In this document: piece after piece, positions 23,985-35,165 of the stretch
How positions within the stretch are numbered: position 1 is the stretch's first letter
How the letters are laid out: every line of letters begins with the position of its first letter
Assembly: GCF_026210795.1 (NCBI RefSeq)
Contig: NC_089430.1
Coordinates: 2,046,001 to 2,110,000, forward strand
From: Rhizophagus irregularis
Taxonomy: Eukaryota; Glomeromycota; Glomeromycetes; Glomerales; Glomeraceae
Direction: 5' to 3'
DNA length: 64,000 nt
Made by a program: the position numbers and the translations under genes
Notes under the pieces: model-generated
The model's input: the letters and a program-made list of their open reading frames with translations, nothing else
Databases searched by the model: none
What the model was told of the DNA's origin: nothing

Positions 23985-26182
23985 ATCAGATTAATTGATG
24001 TATAAACAACGTGAAAAAAAAAAATGGCAGCTTTATTAAATGTACCACAGTTCATGGCAGCGATCGACAAATTTTATTTCTATTTGGGTCAAACAATAAA
24101 AATCAATAGATATCTAAAGTTGCAAATAGAATAAATTTCATTAATTAAAGAATTTTTTTTCTTTTTTCGAACATGTGACACTCTGAACAAATGTTCAGGG
24201 TATCATGTGCTTTGTGTGACCTGTCAAGAAATGACAATTGCACTGAAAATCCGAACAAAAAGAGTTATCACAAACTATAGTAACTATCGTTATATGATCT
24301 TTATTGTAACCATAGTTTCCAAAAAAATTTACGAACATCGTTACCAAGATTCACTGTAACAATCGTTACCTGTACTTTGCGGTATTCATCGTTTCCAAAG
24401 AACATGCGAGAATTGGTGAAAAGACAGTAAAATGATAATATAGCAATTCTCATTATAGAATAGGGAAGTATCACTTGCAATTATCTAGTGTTCTCTTAAT
24501 ATTATTAGTTGGTTTGAGAAAAGCTAATTTATTACTTGGCTTATCAGAAGGAAGATTTACTTTCAGAATCTGGAGTCTATTGTGTTTTTAAAACCAATTT
24601 TTCTTCTCTTGATGCTTAATGGTTTCCATGAAATTGTGAAAAGTCTCATTTTCATCAACTTTGATTTCAAAAATGTCTTCAGAAGAATAATTGTCTAAAA
24701 CAAATAGCTCAAATGATATGTAACTATTTTTTTTTCATTGTAAAACTGGATGATGATTTAAAAAAAATATCCATTTCCAGTTATAATACTACATAATTTT
24801 GTTATAATTGATGTAGAAGAATAATGCTTATATAATATATATTAATCATATTTCTACTATGAGTTCATAGTATGATTTGTCAAATGCAATGTATAGGCTT
24901 TCATCATAATATTATAAAGATATTACATAATATAATTTTATTAAATTTTGCATTGTTCGCTTTGCTTGTTGCTTGTTGCTTGTATAATTTCAACTTCAAC
25001 TATTATGCACTTTATTATTACTGAACATTCATAAATTAAGCAGTCAATTGTGTATTCTCTAATTATATGATTTAATTGTCTAATTATAAGTAAAAATCTT
25101 GACAAAATTGGTGCTTAATACAATTGAGACTTCTTTTGAATTCTATGAATAATATGAAGGATTTTAATTAATTAAATATGAACAATTTTTGCTCAAAATC
25201 ATTGAAAAGATCATATAAATTGTGTAGGATGATCCAATTTCCAATGAAATAAGTATGTAATCTTTTATACATAAATATTGACTTTATATTAATTGTAGTA
25301 TTATGACATTGTAACAATTCTATGTAATTTAATAATTCTGGCTTTCATCAGTAATACTTGAAGTATTTGAACAGTAAAGTGTCGACCAGCAGGATATTGT
25401 ATTGTAATTATTGAATCATAATATTATGTTTGAATTACTATTATAAGTTGAAAAATATGTGTTTGCATAAATTAAATGAAGTAACCTAATATTATTATTT
25501 AATAAATGTCATATACAACAAAATACAATATTTTTTAAAAACCTATTAACTATTTACTAAATTTTATAATTTTTTTGATTTGAATAAATTTATTATGTAT
25601 TATGTTTACAGATATTCTAATTACAATTATTATTATTAGGTATAAAATTAGTCTGATATTTTTTTTTTTGTGAAATGATATATCTAGAAATAATAATTGC
25701 TTTTCATTATTTTAACATTTTCTAAAAGAATTGTAAAATTTTTAAATTTTTTGTATCCCTGTATAATTATAAATAAATTCTTAAATAATATAATATATTT
25801 TTTAGTTGGTTTCAAAGATAATTCCTTAAATACATTTAACATATTTACAGGATAAAAAATAATAGAAACTGTTGAATGTTGTCATTTCAAAGAATTTTTA
25901 ACTTATATAAAAAACCACATTTTACTTGATTATTTCAGATTAAAATATCAGTAAACTGCAAACATAACATATCACCTGTTTCCATAAATATTGATATACT
26001 GCATCATTATATCACTATTGGATTGAAATTATTATTATCAACAATTGTGTCAAACAATTTGTTTTGGAATAAATAAAATTTAGTATTATTGAGATCTTTT
26101 TCATATATTTCAAAATAAAATAAATTAAAATATTAAAGTGAACTTCGAATAAGCTCCGAAATAATAAATAATAACATAGATC
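23985..26182. other. AT-rich intergenic region
   Basis: About 2.2 kb without recognisable genes. Contains a short TTGCTTG tandem near 24966-24983. Open frames are short and low-complexity. Confidence 0.5.
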
Positions 26183-26376
26183 AGGTCCCCCCAAAAGTCT
26201 CATATAGGATGCAATGTGCAACAAAAAAAAAAATTTACTATTAGCTCTTTCAGGGCCGGAATTATAATAATGTCAGCCAATATCTAAAAAAGGAAATAAT
26301 TTCCCGACTAAAATTATCAAAATATCCATCGAAGGAAAGATCTAGATTACCTCAGACATGAGACTTTTCCGGGTCC
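26183..26376. mobile_element. Small inverted-repeat element, AGGACC family, copy 2
   Basis: Starts AGGTCCCCCCAAAAGTCTCA and ends in reverse complement of AGGACCCGGAAAAGTCTCA, giving terminal inverted repeats of about 20 bases. The body has CAGGGCCGGAATTATAATAA and ATGTCAGCCA, the family signature. Non-coding. Target duplication not evident. Confidence 0.65.
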
Positions 26377-26903
26377 TATATTCCTATTTCAGAGGTAATC
26401 ATTATTTGATTATATGATTGAAGAACGGAAATTACTAATATATTACAATATCACTTAGTTTCACATGTAATTTATTTATAATTGACTGATTGGCATTTGA
26501 TCACGTGTACCAGCGGTCCATTGGCTAACCCAAATTATCGTACGACCTGACCATTCTATATAAAGTTTATTTTATTTTAATAAGACTCTCTTAAAAAATT
26601 TTTACAAGGAATACTTTTAATAATTGTAATATTACTTATTATAAATAATATGCAGTATATTGTATATCGATATCTAAAATTAAACTATTTTATGGTCATA
26701 TGTAGTTGTACCGATAATATTAAATAAATTTATTATAGTCAAATGACATGTGATTACGCAAATTCGCCGATATGTTAAACTGGATAGAATTTATATGGCT
26801 AAATACTCACAATTCTGAACTTTATTTTTTTTGAGAAAACTTCGTATGAAAATTTATTCACGGATGTTTAATTGCTTTTAGTAAATGTGAACACAAATAT
26901 TTT
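26377..26903. other. Intergenic, no gene seen
   Basis: AT-rich; contains no supported feature. Confidence 0.5.
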
Positions 26904-27087
26904 CCTGTAAAAAAAGTCGGTCCGTTTTTTATATTCCATCTTTTTCCGTAAAAGGCTCATATTTCCGGAATTAATAACAATGTATCAACGGATTTTATCG
27001 AATTATTTAAATTTTCCGTGAATAGATCCGGGAAAGGCTTATTTTTACGGAGTTTTTACAGAAATAACGAATAAAATTTTTTATTGG
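26904..27087. mobile_element. Diverged small element related to the CCCTRTAAAAAAT family
   Basis: Starts CCTGTAAAAAAAGTCGG, contains several CCGT/ACGG words (TTTTCCGTGAATAGATCC, TTACGGAG) and ends near AATAAAATTTTTTATTGG. Order and words follow the cleaner copy at 44423-44621. Diverged; ends approximate. Confidence 0.4.
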
Positions 27088-28102
27088 TTTTAAAGATTTA
27101 TTATAGATGTTTCTTTTTTTTATAAAAATTTTTACATGTCTAGCTGTTAGTTTTTATTCCACATACTTTGGACAATCTCGGAAGATTATTGGTATTTTAT
27201 ATAGTGATTCTAACTGTATAACATTTATGAAGTAATTTAAAAATATATCGTGTTTTATAATGGCATAAGTAGATCATTTTAAAATACTGTATAAATATAG
27301 ATATTGATTGTTTTATCGTTTCTAGATGTTACACGATTACTAATAGCCAATCACCTCAATCTTTCGGTAAATTATTTAGCCGGTTGTCAGCTGATTTTCA
27401 TAATGTATGACACTTGAAAATAGCTCAAATAAATACCACCATTCTCGGAATAGTACTCCAAAATTAGCGTATTTTATTTTATATCAAGCTTTACCGAATA
27501 TTTCCGAGTTCTTTAAAATTTGTTAAAGTGTCCGGTACATTATGAAATCAGCTGTAATCCAAATACTGTTATCTCGGTGACTCGGTGGACATTTCCTATA
27601 ATAAAATTAATTAGGGGAAATTATAAATAACATCCCTCCTTATTCTCTCATTTGAATAATAATAAAAAAATTAATTAATTTAATTAATTAAAAATGAATT
27701 ATTTTACTCAATTAATTAAAGAAGGGATGAACGAGATCCAAATTATATCAGAATTATGTAATTAATCGATAAATGTGCTTAATAATTATACTAATCTGTA
27801 AAACAAATAAAATTGTACAATGTAATACAAAATCATTAATACGGAAAGGCTAATTCTACTAAAAAAAAAAATTTATGTTTTCCGGTATTTACTAATTACA
27901 GTTTAATAAATTTTTAATCCAAATAACTAAGTTTGGCGAACAAAGTGGTTTTAAATAAAAAATATATCAATCAGGTCCATACGGGCTCGATGATCTGGAA
28001 ATGTCGATTGGCCAAATGATCGACATTCCGAATTCTGAGCTTTTCATTATAAGATGAGCTTTTTCATTATTTATAAGGTGTGCTTTCAACCTTAAGCAAA
28101 AA
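27088..28102. other. Upstream region of Cys-rich kinase
   Basis: No gene. Contains an ATTAATT-rich palindromic patch near 27670-27720. No clear TATA box; a TTATTTATAAGG stretch lies about 35 bases before the start codon at 28103. Confidence 0.4.
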
Positions 28103-30710
28103 ATGGATCCAACCCCAAGATTAAAACGATTAAAATCTAGTCCTATAATAATTTATTTCCTTCCTTTTAATAATAACGAAAATCATTGTAATTATTGTAA
28201 AACAAATTATTCCAAGACAATATTATTTAAACAAAAATATTGTGAGAAATGCTTTTTTAAGTATATTAAGGAAATAACTAAATATGACAAACCTATGATT
28301 AATATAATTAATGAGTATTTGAACGTATATAACGTATATACAAATGCAAACTGCGAGAATATTCGTTCGGATAATATCCAAGAATGGTTTAATGAATTCT
28401 CATATTTTGAACAAGTTGTTACAAATTATTCGTTCCATCCTATTGATATTAAAGAACAAAATAATTATAATATTATAATTGAAAATGAAAGTTATTGTAA
28501 ATTATGTAAGAAATCAATAATTTATCGGCAGAATGATCAAATTAATTTTAAACTATGTAAAAATTGCTATATAATTACTACTGATTTGATTGAATCATCA
28601 TTGACTAAAAAGCCTATCCAAATTATTTATTTACTATGGTGGGATGCTAATAGTCAATGTATGATATGCAAATTGGACTTAATGTTTATATCAGATTGTC
28701 AAAAAATATGCTCTTTTTGTTATCTAATTTATATTGGATGTAGGTATTGTTTGACAACCAATATTATTTTTGGAATTACAAATAAATCTCAATGCAAAAT
28801 ATGTGAAAGAACATCGGAAATTTCCATAAATATTGATTTTGATAATATCAATAGTGAAAATATTGATATTGAGAAATTCCTTATTTCTACAAGATCAAAT
28901 AATAAAAATAATAGTAAAATTGCAGATTATATAAATAATAAAAATTACGATAACCCATTAGATATATACAATTTTATTGAAAATAATCTTAAGAATACAC
29001 AAATAATGAGATGGATTCCATATTCTCAAATTAAAAATCTTGAAAAAATAGCAGAAGGAGGATTTGGTATTGTTTATAAAGCAACGTTGTTAGACGGTAG
29101 TAAATACAAACATGATGATTTTTTAAGTATTAGAAACAAAAATAAGCTTGTTGCCATTAAAAAGTTTCTAAATATACAAGATATAAGCAATGATTTTTTG
29201 AATGAGGCATGTCATATTCTATAATTTATTTTACTTGTCACTTATCAAATTTATCAAATTTATTTTAACATTAATTTTTTTTTTTTTAGTTAAATTCACT
29301 TCATCAGTGTTATAATAATCGTATAATTAAGTACTATGGTATTACAAAAGATCCAAAAACAAAAGAATATATGATTATAATGAATTATGCATCAGGAGGA
29401 GACTTACATAATTATTTACGGAAAAATTTTAATGATATTACGTGGGATAAGAAATTATATATTTTATGGCAAATTACAGAGGGGTACTTATATTTTTTTA
29501 ATATTATTATTTTTCAGGGCCAGAATTACGATAATGCCAGTGTTTTCTAAAAAAGGTAATAAAATTCTACTGGCATTATAAGTTATCCATAATTAATATG
29601 TTATCAATATTTTTTTTAATTTAGACTTAAATCTATTCACGAAAATGATTTTATACACCGAGATTTTCATAGTGGCAATATATTATGTGAAATAGAAACT
29701 ATTGGAAAATGGCAAATTGGTGATTTAGGGTTATCCCAACCTGCAAAAAATACTTCAATTAATAACGAAATTTATGGTGTTATACCTTATATTGCACCAG
29801 AAATATTTAGGGGTTTTGCTTTTTCAAAAGAATCCGATATTTATAGTATGGGTATGATCATGTGGGAACTAACAACAGGGTGTAAACCTTTTGCTTATAT
29901 TGAACATAACATTAACCTTATTTATAAAATTATTGATGGGGAACGACCTAAAATTACATGTGATACACCAGAATGTTATGCTAATTTAATGGAACGTTGC
30001 TGGGATCCTGATCCTTCAAAAAGGCTTTCCATAAAAGAGATTTGCGAAACTATTTATTCTTGGTCATTTAATTCATTTAAGGATGATGTTATTAGTGGTC
30101 AATTTAAGCAAGCCGAGAAAACCAGAGAAGAATTAATAAAATCAAAGAAAATTAGTCCTGAATTTAATGAAAGTTTGCATGCAAAAGCAATTTATACGAG
30201 TAGACCTTTAAGGTCTTTTATTTCTAAATCATCATTCATTAATTCACTATCAAAAAGTACTTATATATTATCATAGTTTACTATATATTTTTCATTTAAT
30301 TAATTAATGCTTTAATACTTTTATTCTATTAGGTGATAAGTTGCAACCATCGATTGGAAGCAATAAAGGTACTTTAATTCAAAAATATTTTTAATGATTA
30401 ATGTTAATTAACATTTTTCATTATTTGTTTATTAGAATATGTTACAAAAGAATACTTGCTTGATATAAATCATATTCAAAGGTACTTGTATGAATTTTTA
30501 TATTACATGAATTTAATTCACAAATTTAAACGCAATATATTATTTAGTAAAACATCGAGTTCACTGAATTCTTCAAGAAAACGTAATATTGAAGAATTAA
30601 CATCCGAAGTTCAGTGTAATGGTAATTATAATTGTATAATTAAGTCCAGTTTATGTGTTTTTTACGTTACTATTCTAATACAAAAAAAAAAAATTAGTAA
30701 AACAGGTTAA
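28103..30710 (+). CDS. Cys-rich TKL-like protein kinase (intact)
   Basis: Seven exons join in frame: 28103-29206, 29290-29483, 29625-30256, 30333-30368, 30436-30481, 30548-30621 and 30706-30710, predicting 696 residues. The first 290 residues hold four CxxC...CxxC pairs (CNYC/CEKC, CKLC/CKNC, CMIC/CSFC, CRYC/CKIC), each able to bind a zinc ion; this is inference. The kinase domain follows: AEGGFGIVYKA loop, lysine in VAIKKF, HRDFHSGN, DLG instead of DFG, APEIFRG, GMIMWELTTG. The tail is basic and Ser-rich. Intron 1 starts GCATGT, a GC..AG intron; the paralogue at 60594 has GT there. Intron 2 contains a small transposon remnant. Downstream small exons match those of the paralogues. Target and pathway are unknown. 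Reading through the last intron also reaches the same stop. Confidence 0.87.
29515..29588. mobile_element. AGGACC-family element remnant inside a kinase intron
   Basis: CAGGGCCAGAATTACGATAA, ATGCCAGTG, AAAAAAGGTAATAAAATTC and CTGGCATTATA match the family body at 17384 and 34087. It sits wholly inside intron 2 of the kinase, between donor 29484 and acceptor 29624. Terminal repeats are missing. Confidence 0.55.
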
Positions 30711-31480
30711 AATGGATAATAATTTAAACTCTGAATCTATCAATTAATGGGATTTATACAACTAATACAAATTATGCTGACGTCAGCATCTCTAATTTTA
30801 TTAATATGTTTTTATTTATTTAAGATTTTATTTAATTAGGAATTTTATTATTCTATGAATTGTATCATTATGAAATTAAGATTTATTTTTTACGGTACCT
30901 TCCATTTTTCATTTCGGCTTATACCGCGTCAAGGAGTTTTTTTACAAATTAGTAATTTTACTTTTATTATTTAATTAATAAATAGTATGAATCGGATTAA
31001 TTAAATTTATGACGTTTATTAATGTTGCACTTACCTTAATGGTCGTTAAATGAGATAATTGTATCATGGTTCAAATACCGCAATTCCCCTTGAGTAACTT
31101 TCGGTCATTCTTAATTGTCCTACAAATTTTTGGAAAAATATAGAAAATTGGGCGCTGTGCAAGGGATATATATGGGTACATGGGTTGGAGATTAGATTAT
31201 AAATTAATATCGTCATCGGATTACGTGCTAACCATTCTATATTAGGATAAAACTGGATCATACCCAAACAAAAAAAGGTGTTACCCACGGGTATTACCAT
31301 TTTTTACCCGTTTATCACTTATCAGTGGTGACCCGAGTATACCCGGGCTATTACCAATTATTTTTCTCATTAGATATACAAATCAAAATATTTATTGAAT
31401 TCATAAACTTTTGATATTGTTCGTAAAATAAAAGTGTCTCATAGGGGCATTATTCAAGCTTGAGAGATTTACTTTACTTT
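30711..31480. other. Intergenic, no gene seen
   Basis: Beyond the 3' end of the kinase. A patch at about 31275-31350 carries several ACCCG/CGGGT words in both orientations (TACCCACGGGTATTACC, GAGTATACCCGGGC) and may be a transposon end, unassigned. Confidence 0.4.
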
Positions 31481-31596
31481 AGGACCAAGAAATATATATA
31501 AATTTGGTATAACTGTGTAGATCTTTCCTTTTAACACTATAATAATTCCAGCCCTGAAAAAAAAAGAAATTATCCCCAGCTTTTGCTGTACGGGTC
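31481..31596. mobile_element. Small inverted-repeat element, AGGACC family, short copy
   Basis: Starts AGGACCAAGAAATATATATA and ends at a GGGTCC block; the inner AATAATTCCAGCCCTG is the reverse complement of the family signature. About 115 bases, internally deleted. Confidence 0.5.
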
Positions 31597-33296
31597 CCCA
31601 TATATAATTGGTAAAAAAATGCAAGAAGAAAAAATTAAGTTATTAGCCAATAGTGAATTAAATAAAGGATAAATTTTAATTAATTTGTTTAATTTGTTTG
31701 ATTGATGTACGCAATCAATAAAAAATTTTTTTATGGTTAGAAACTTATAAATCTAGTGATTAATCTACTTAATTATATTCAAATTTCATTATTAAATTTA
31801 TAACGTAAAATCTCGCCTTGGTAATTCGGGCCAAATATGTAATTCCGGCCAGAATTAAACTTCGTGTAACAAAGCAAATCATAAAGTTACACTATTAGTC
31901 ACGTAACTGTTAGTTATAGGATTATGCTGTTAAGATGGGTTCGGTACACATTTTATTGTAAAATTCGTTATAACTTATAACCAATGTAATTAATTATAAG
32001 AAAATCGGATCTGGGAACCTTGTTCAATATAACGAGTTTTCAGTATATACAGGTTCGGTATAACCAGTGGCGACTGTAAATAGTAATTTAATCTCGGATA
32101 TTTCATTATCATTAAATTCGAAATAAAAAAAGAAAATAAAATTACGATTAAACTTTCGTGGTTTTGTTTTTTAATCGATTATACGAATGAATGATGAGTT
32201 TGTTTAATAGTAGCTGATTATCAAAACGAATTGGTATAACTTTTAATTTTTTGTAATGTTCATGACGCTATAAATAATTCACATAAATGTGGTGATTCAT
32301 AGTAAAATCATGATTCAAATTAATTGCAATAAATAGTTTTTACTATATCTCATTATATAAAATATGATATCAATTTTTTTTTCAAAATTTAAAGATACAA
32401 TTCTATATATCACGTTTTATAGTAGAAAATCAAAACATTTTATTTTAATAAAGAATAATGAAAAGTGATTATAACTCATAGAAATTTATCAAACAAATCA
32501 TTTTTATTACTAGTTCAATCATTATTTTTTTTTACAATAGCATCGGATCATGTTTTGAATATATTATTATTTAAGAGTTCTGATTTCATATAAAGTTCAG
32601 TTTTTCCAATAAATTTTTAATGATGAAAAAAGCTTAATTAATTAATGTATTAAATTTATGTCATAAAAAGAATGATTTTTTAAATATAATGAAAGTTATT
32701 ATTACTAATATAAAATTTATTACACTTGTGTATTATTTACTAGTTGAGGAAGCTTATTGTAAAATATGATCTGGACAAATCGCTAATAAATGGTGCGCAA
32801 TCCTTGGGAGGCTGTTCGGTCGAGGGTCAGTATCAATCAAATTCCACCAGTTTAAAGGATCATCTAGAGAGCAAGACTCGTCGAGATCGAAGGGTCACTA
32901 CAGCATCGTGACCAATTTTTCTGTCAATGCGATCTTAAACATTAATTTTATTTTGAACATTAAGACGTGTTGGAATTCTACTTATCTATTAATGTTACTA
33001 TGCATCTTTGAACTTTGGGAAGTAAGTAATATTACAATTAACCATATTTAAATAATTTTCAAAGTAAGTAAAATTCAGCCTGGGGAACAACTTTTACTAA
33101 TACCATGGGTTGATTAATAAAAAAAAAGTTTATATAGAAGTACATTTGTACAATAATTGTACTGGGCACTGTCCATACACATAGATATATATGTTAAAAA
33201 ATCCAACATTAAATCTATTTTATGTTATGCCTTATATACAGTCTCTATTTTCATATTATTAAAATGTAGGCGAAATCAAAAATTCGAAGTTAAAAC
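31597..33296. other. Intergenic, no gene seen
   Basis: No supported coding sequence. A patch with TTATAACCAA, CAATATAACGAG and GGTTCGGTATAACC (about 31935-32065) has pogo-like words but no clean inverted ends. A GC-richer stretch at about 32790-32930 keeps one frame open for about 40 codons with no recognisable domain. Confidence 0.45.
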
Positions 33297-33529
33297 AGGA
33301 CCCAAATATATATATAAGGGTCAGGTTTGAGTTCGCGTATTTTGAACTAAAAAAAATCATGAAAATCTTTACTTTTTTAGATAATTTTTGATAATTCCGG
33401 TCAGAATTTTATTTCCTAATATAGTAACAGACTGACATTATCATAAATTCCGGCCCTGAAAAATGCGTACAGCTCATAGTAAAAAAATTTTTTCATCACC
33501 TGACCCCTATATATATATTTCTGGGTCCT
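33297..33529. mobile_element. Small inverted-repeat element, AGGACC family, best copy with 8-bp target duplication
   Basis: The left end reads AGGACCCAAATATATATAT and the right end is its inverted counterpart, AGGACCCAGAAATATATAT, running inward to GGGTCAGG on both sides; the arms are about 30 bases. The exact 8-bp sequence GTTAAAAC flanks it at 33289-33296 and 33530-33537. An 8-bp duplication fits hAT, P or Merlin superfamilies; the ends do not decide which. Non-coding. Confidence 0.85.
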
Positions 33530-34061
33530 GTTAAAACTTCATCTTTCAGTGATAAAATCTGAAACTTTTTTTTTTTTGAAGGGTCGATACCGAAAGAGTC
33601 TGCATTTTAAAATACTTCAAACCTAACCCTCTGTCTTATTATTTATTATAATTAGAATGAAACTATAAATATTGGCTTTTGTCCTTGTAAAATTTCAGGA
33701 CAAGATAAAACATTGCGTACCTTAATTATGATGTGATTATAATCCACAGGTTACATAATCTCATGTCAGTTACTGCATCCTGAAAAATGCTAATATTAAG
33801 CAGACATATTAATTTCCTATTTAATAAACGTTACTTATAGTATCTTGCGTAATACAATTTTGTCCTTCTTGTTTGGTCAATATAACTGATACGAGTAATT
33901 TTTTTTACGACATATTGTAAATATTGTAAGTTAGTGAACTGTGGCAAACAGTAATTTAATTACATTAATTTGATTAGTTTATTTGTTCTTTGATATGTAA
34001 ATATTTACATTTGCTGTTACGGAAAAGTCCATTGCCATGTTAAATAAAAAATAGGTAAGGT
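33530..34061. other. Intergenic, no gene seen
   Basis: No supported coding feature between transposon copies. Confidence 0.5.
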
Positions 34062-34202
34062 ATAGCAGAAAAAACGCATTTTTTGGGGGCTAGAATTTGA
34101 TAACGTCAGCCAGTATCTAAAAAAGGTAATAAAATTTCTGTAGGAATTATAACAAAAGGAAAAAACTGCATTATTATTTTAATCACATATATTTCTGGTC
34201 CT
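34062..34202. mobile_element. AGGACC-family element remnant
   Basis: Contains GCTAGAATTTGATAACGTCA, GCCAGTATCTAAAAAAGGTA and a right end ATATATTTCTGGTCCT. The left end is degraded. Confidence 0.45.
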
Positions 34203-34774
34203 TATTACAAGAATCTCGGTATCATTTTCCAATATTTGAAAAAACAACAATAATGAACTCGTATAGTGATTGGAACAACTTTGCATGGTAATTTTGTAAT
34301 ATAATCAAGTTTAAACAGCTACATGGCAAATGAGTAGGAAGATGCTACTATTTTTATAATTTTTTTTTTTTAAAATAAATATTCCACAAATATATTGAAT
34401 TTTCCTTGACATTACATGACCAGGATTCCATAAACATGGAGAATTTCTCAAATTTTCAGAGGATCTTAAATGTCACGATCAGAATTATACTGTTAAATGT
34501 GGTTTTATTTGCATAGAAAATCAATTACATGATTCAATAATATATAGGCGTTTCTATACTATTTCCTACAGACCACACCAGTGTTTCGTTCATCTAAAGT
34601 ATTTATACTAACGCAATATTACAACATTAACTCTAATTTGATTTCATTTGTTATTTTTATCAATAATGCCTGTTTTCCAATATCGATATTCTGGTGAATA
34701 AAATGGTCATCAGATACATAAAACATGCAGAGTCAGACAATATTTATTGGTAACACATTTTGCGATGATATAAA
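34203..34774. other. Intergenic, no gene seen
   Basis: AT-rich spacer between two small elements; no coding feature recognised. Confidence 0.5.
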
Positions 34775-34907
34775 CCCCATAAAAAATTTTTATCCATTAT
34801 TTCTCCGTATCTTCTGTAAAAATTCTGTGAAAATGATACATTCATGGATATCTGATTAGCGAGATGAAAATTTCCAAGACAAAACACGGATCAGATTTTT
34901 TACAGGG
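34775..34907. mobile_element. Small element of the CCCTRTAAAAAAT family, 3-bp target duplication
   Basis: Starts CCCCATAAAAAATTTTTATC and ends TCAGATTTTTTACAGGG. The internal GTGAAAATGATACATTCATG matches the copy at 44423-44621 in the opposite orientation. AAA flanks both sides, so a 3-bp duplication is possible. Confidence 0.55.
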
Positions 34908-34933
34908 AAAGTGACATAATTTTTCTATGTATT

Positions 34934-34988
34934 AGCCTGGACGGAATTATAATGACGTCAGCCAGTAATTAAAAGGTAATTGCTGTAA
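34934..34988. mobile_element. AGGACC-family core fragment
   Basis: Only the core is left: GCCTGGACGGAATTATAATG, ACGTCAGCCAGTAATT and AAAAGGTAATTGC. It lies about 180 bases beyond the 3' end of the Hsp70-like gene. Confidence 0.4.
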
Positions 34989-35165
34989 ATTTTATTAATT
35001 ATATAACATTATAACAAAAAAAAATATTGTAAATTTATTCAAATATTAATTAAATATTCCAATACAAACATGACGTATAAATTACAACAACCTCTAAATT
35101 CTATAACTTTGATAAGATATTTTAACGGTAACAAATAATTTAATTGATTAAATTATTTCAATAAT

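Noticed and set aside
31064-31300. Minus-strand 78-codon frame
   Set aside because: Looks reasonable in composition but has no splice context, domain or neighbours to support it.
32755-32930. Possible SINE or RNA gene in a GC-richer patch
   Set aside because: No A box or B box pair with proper spacing was found, and there is no poly-A or repeat end.
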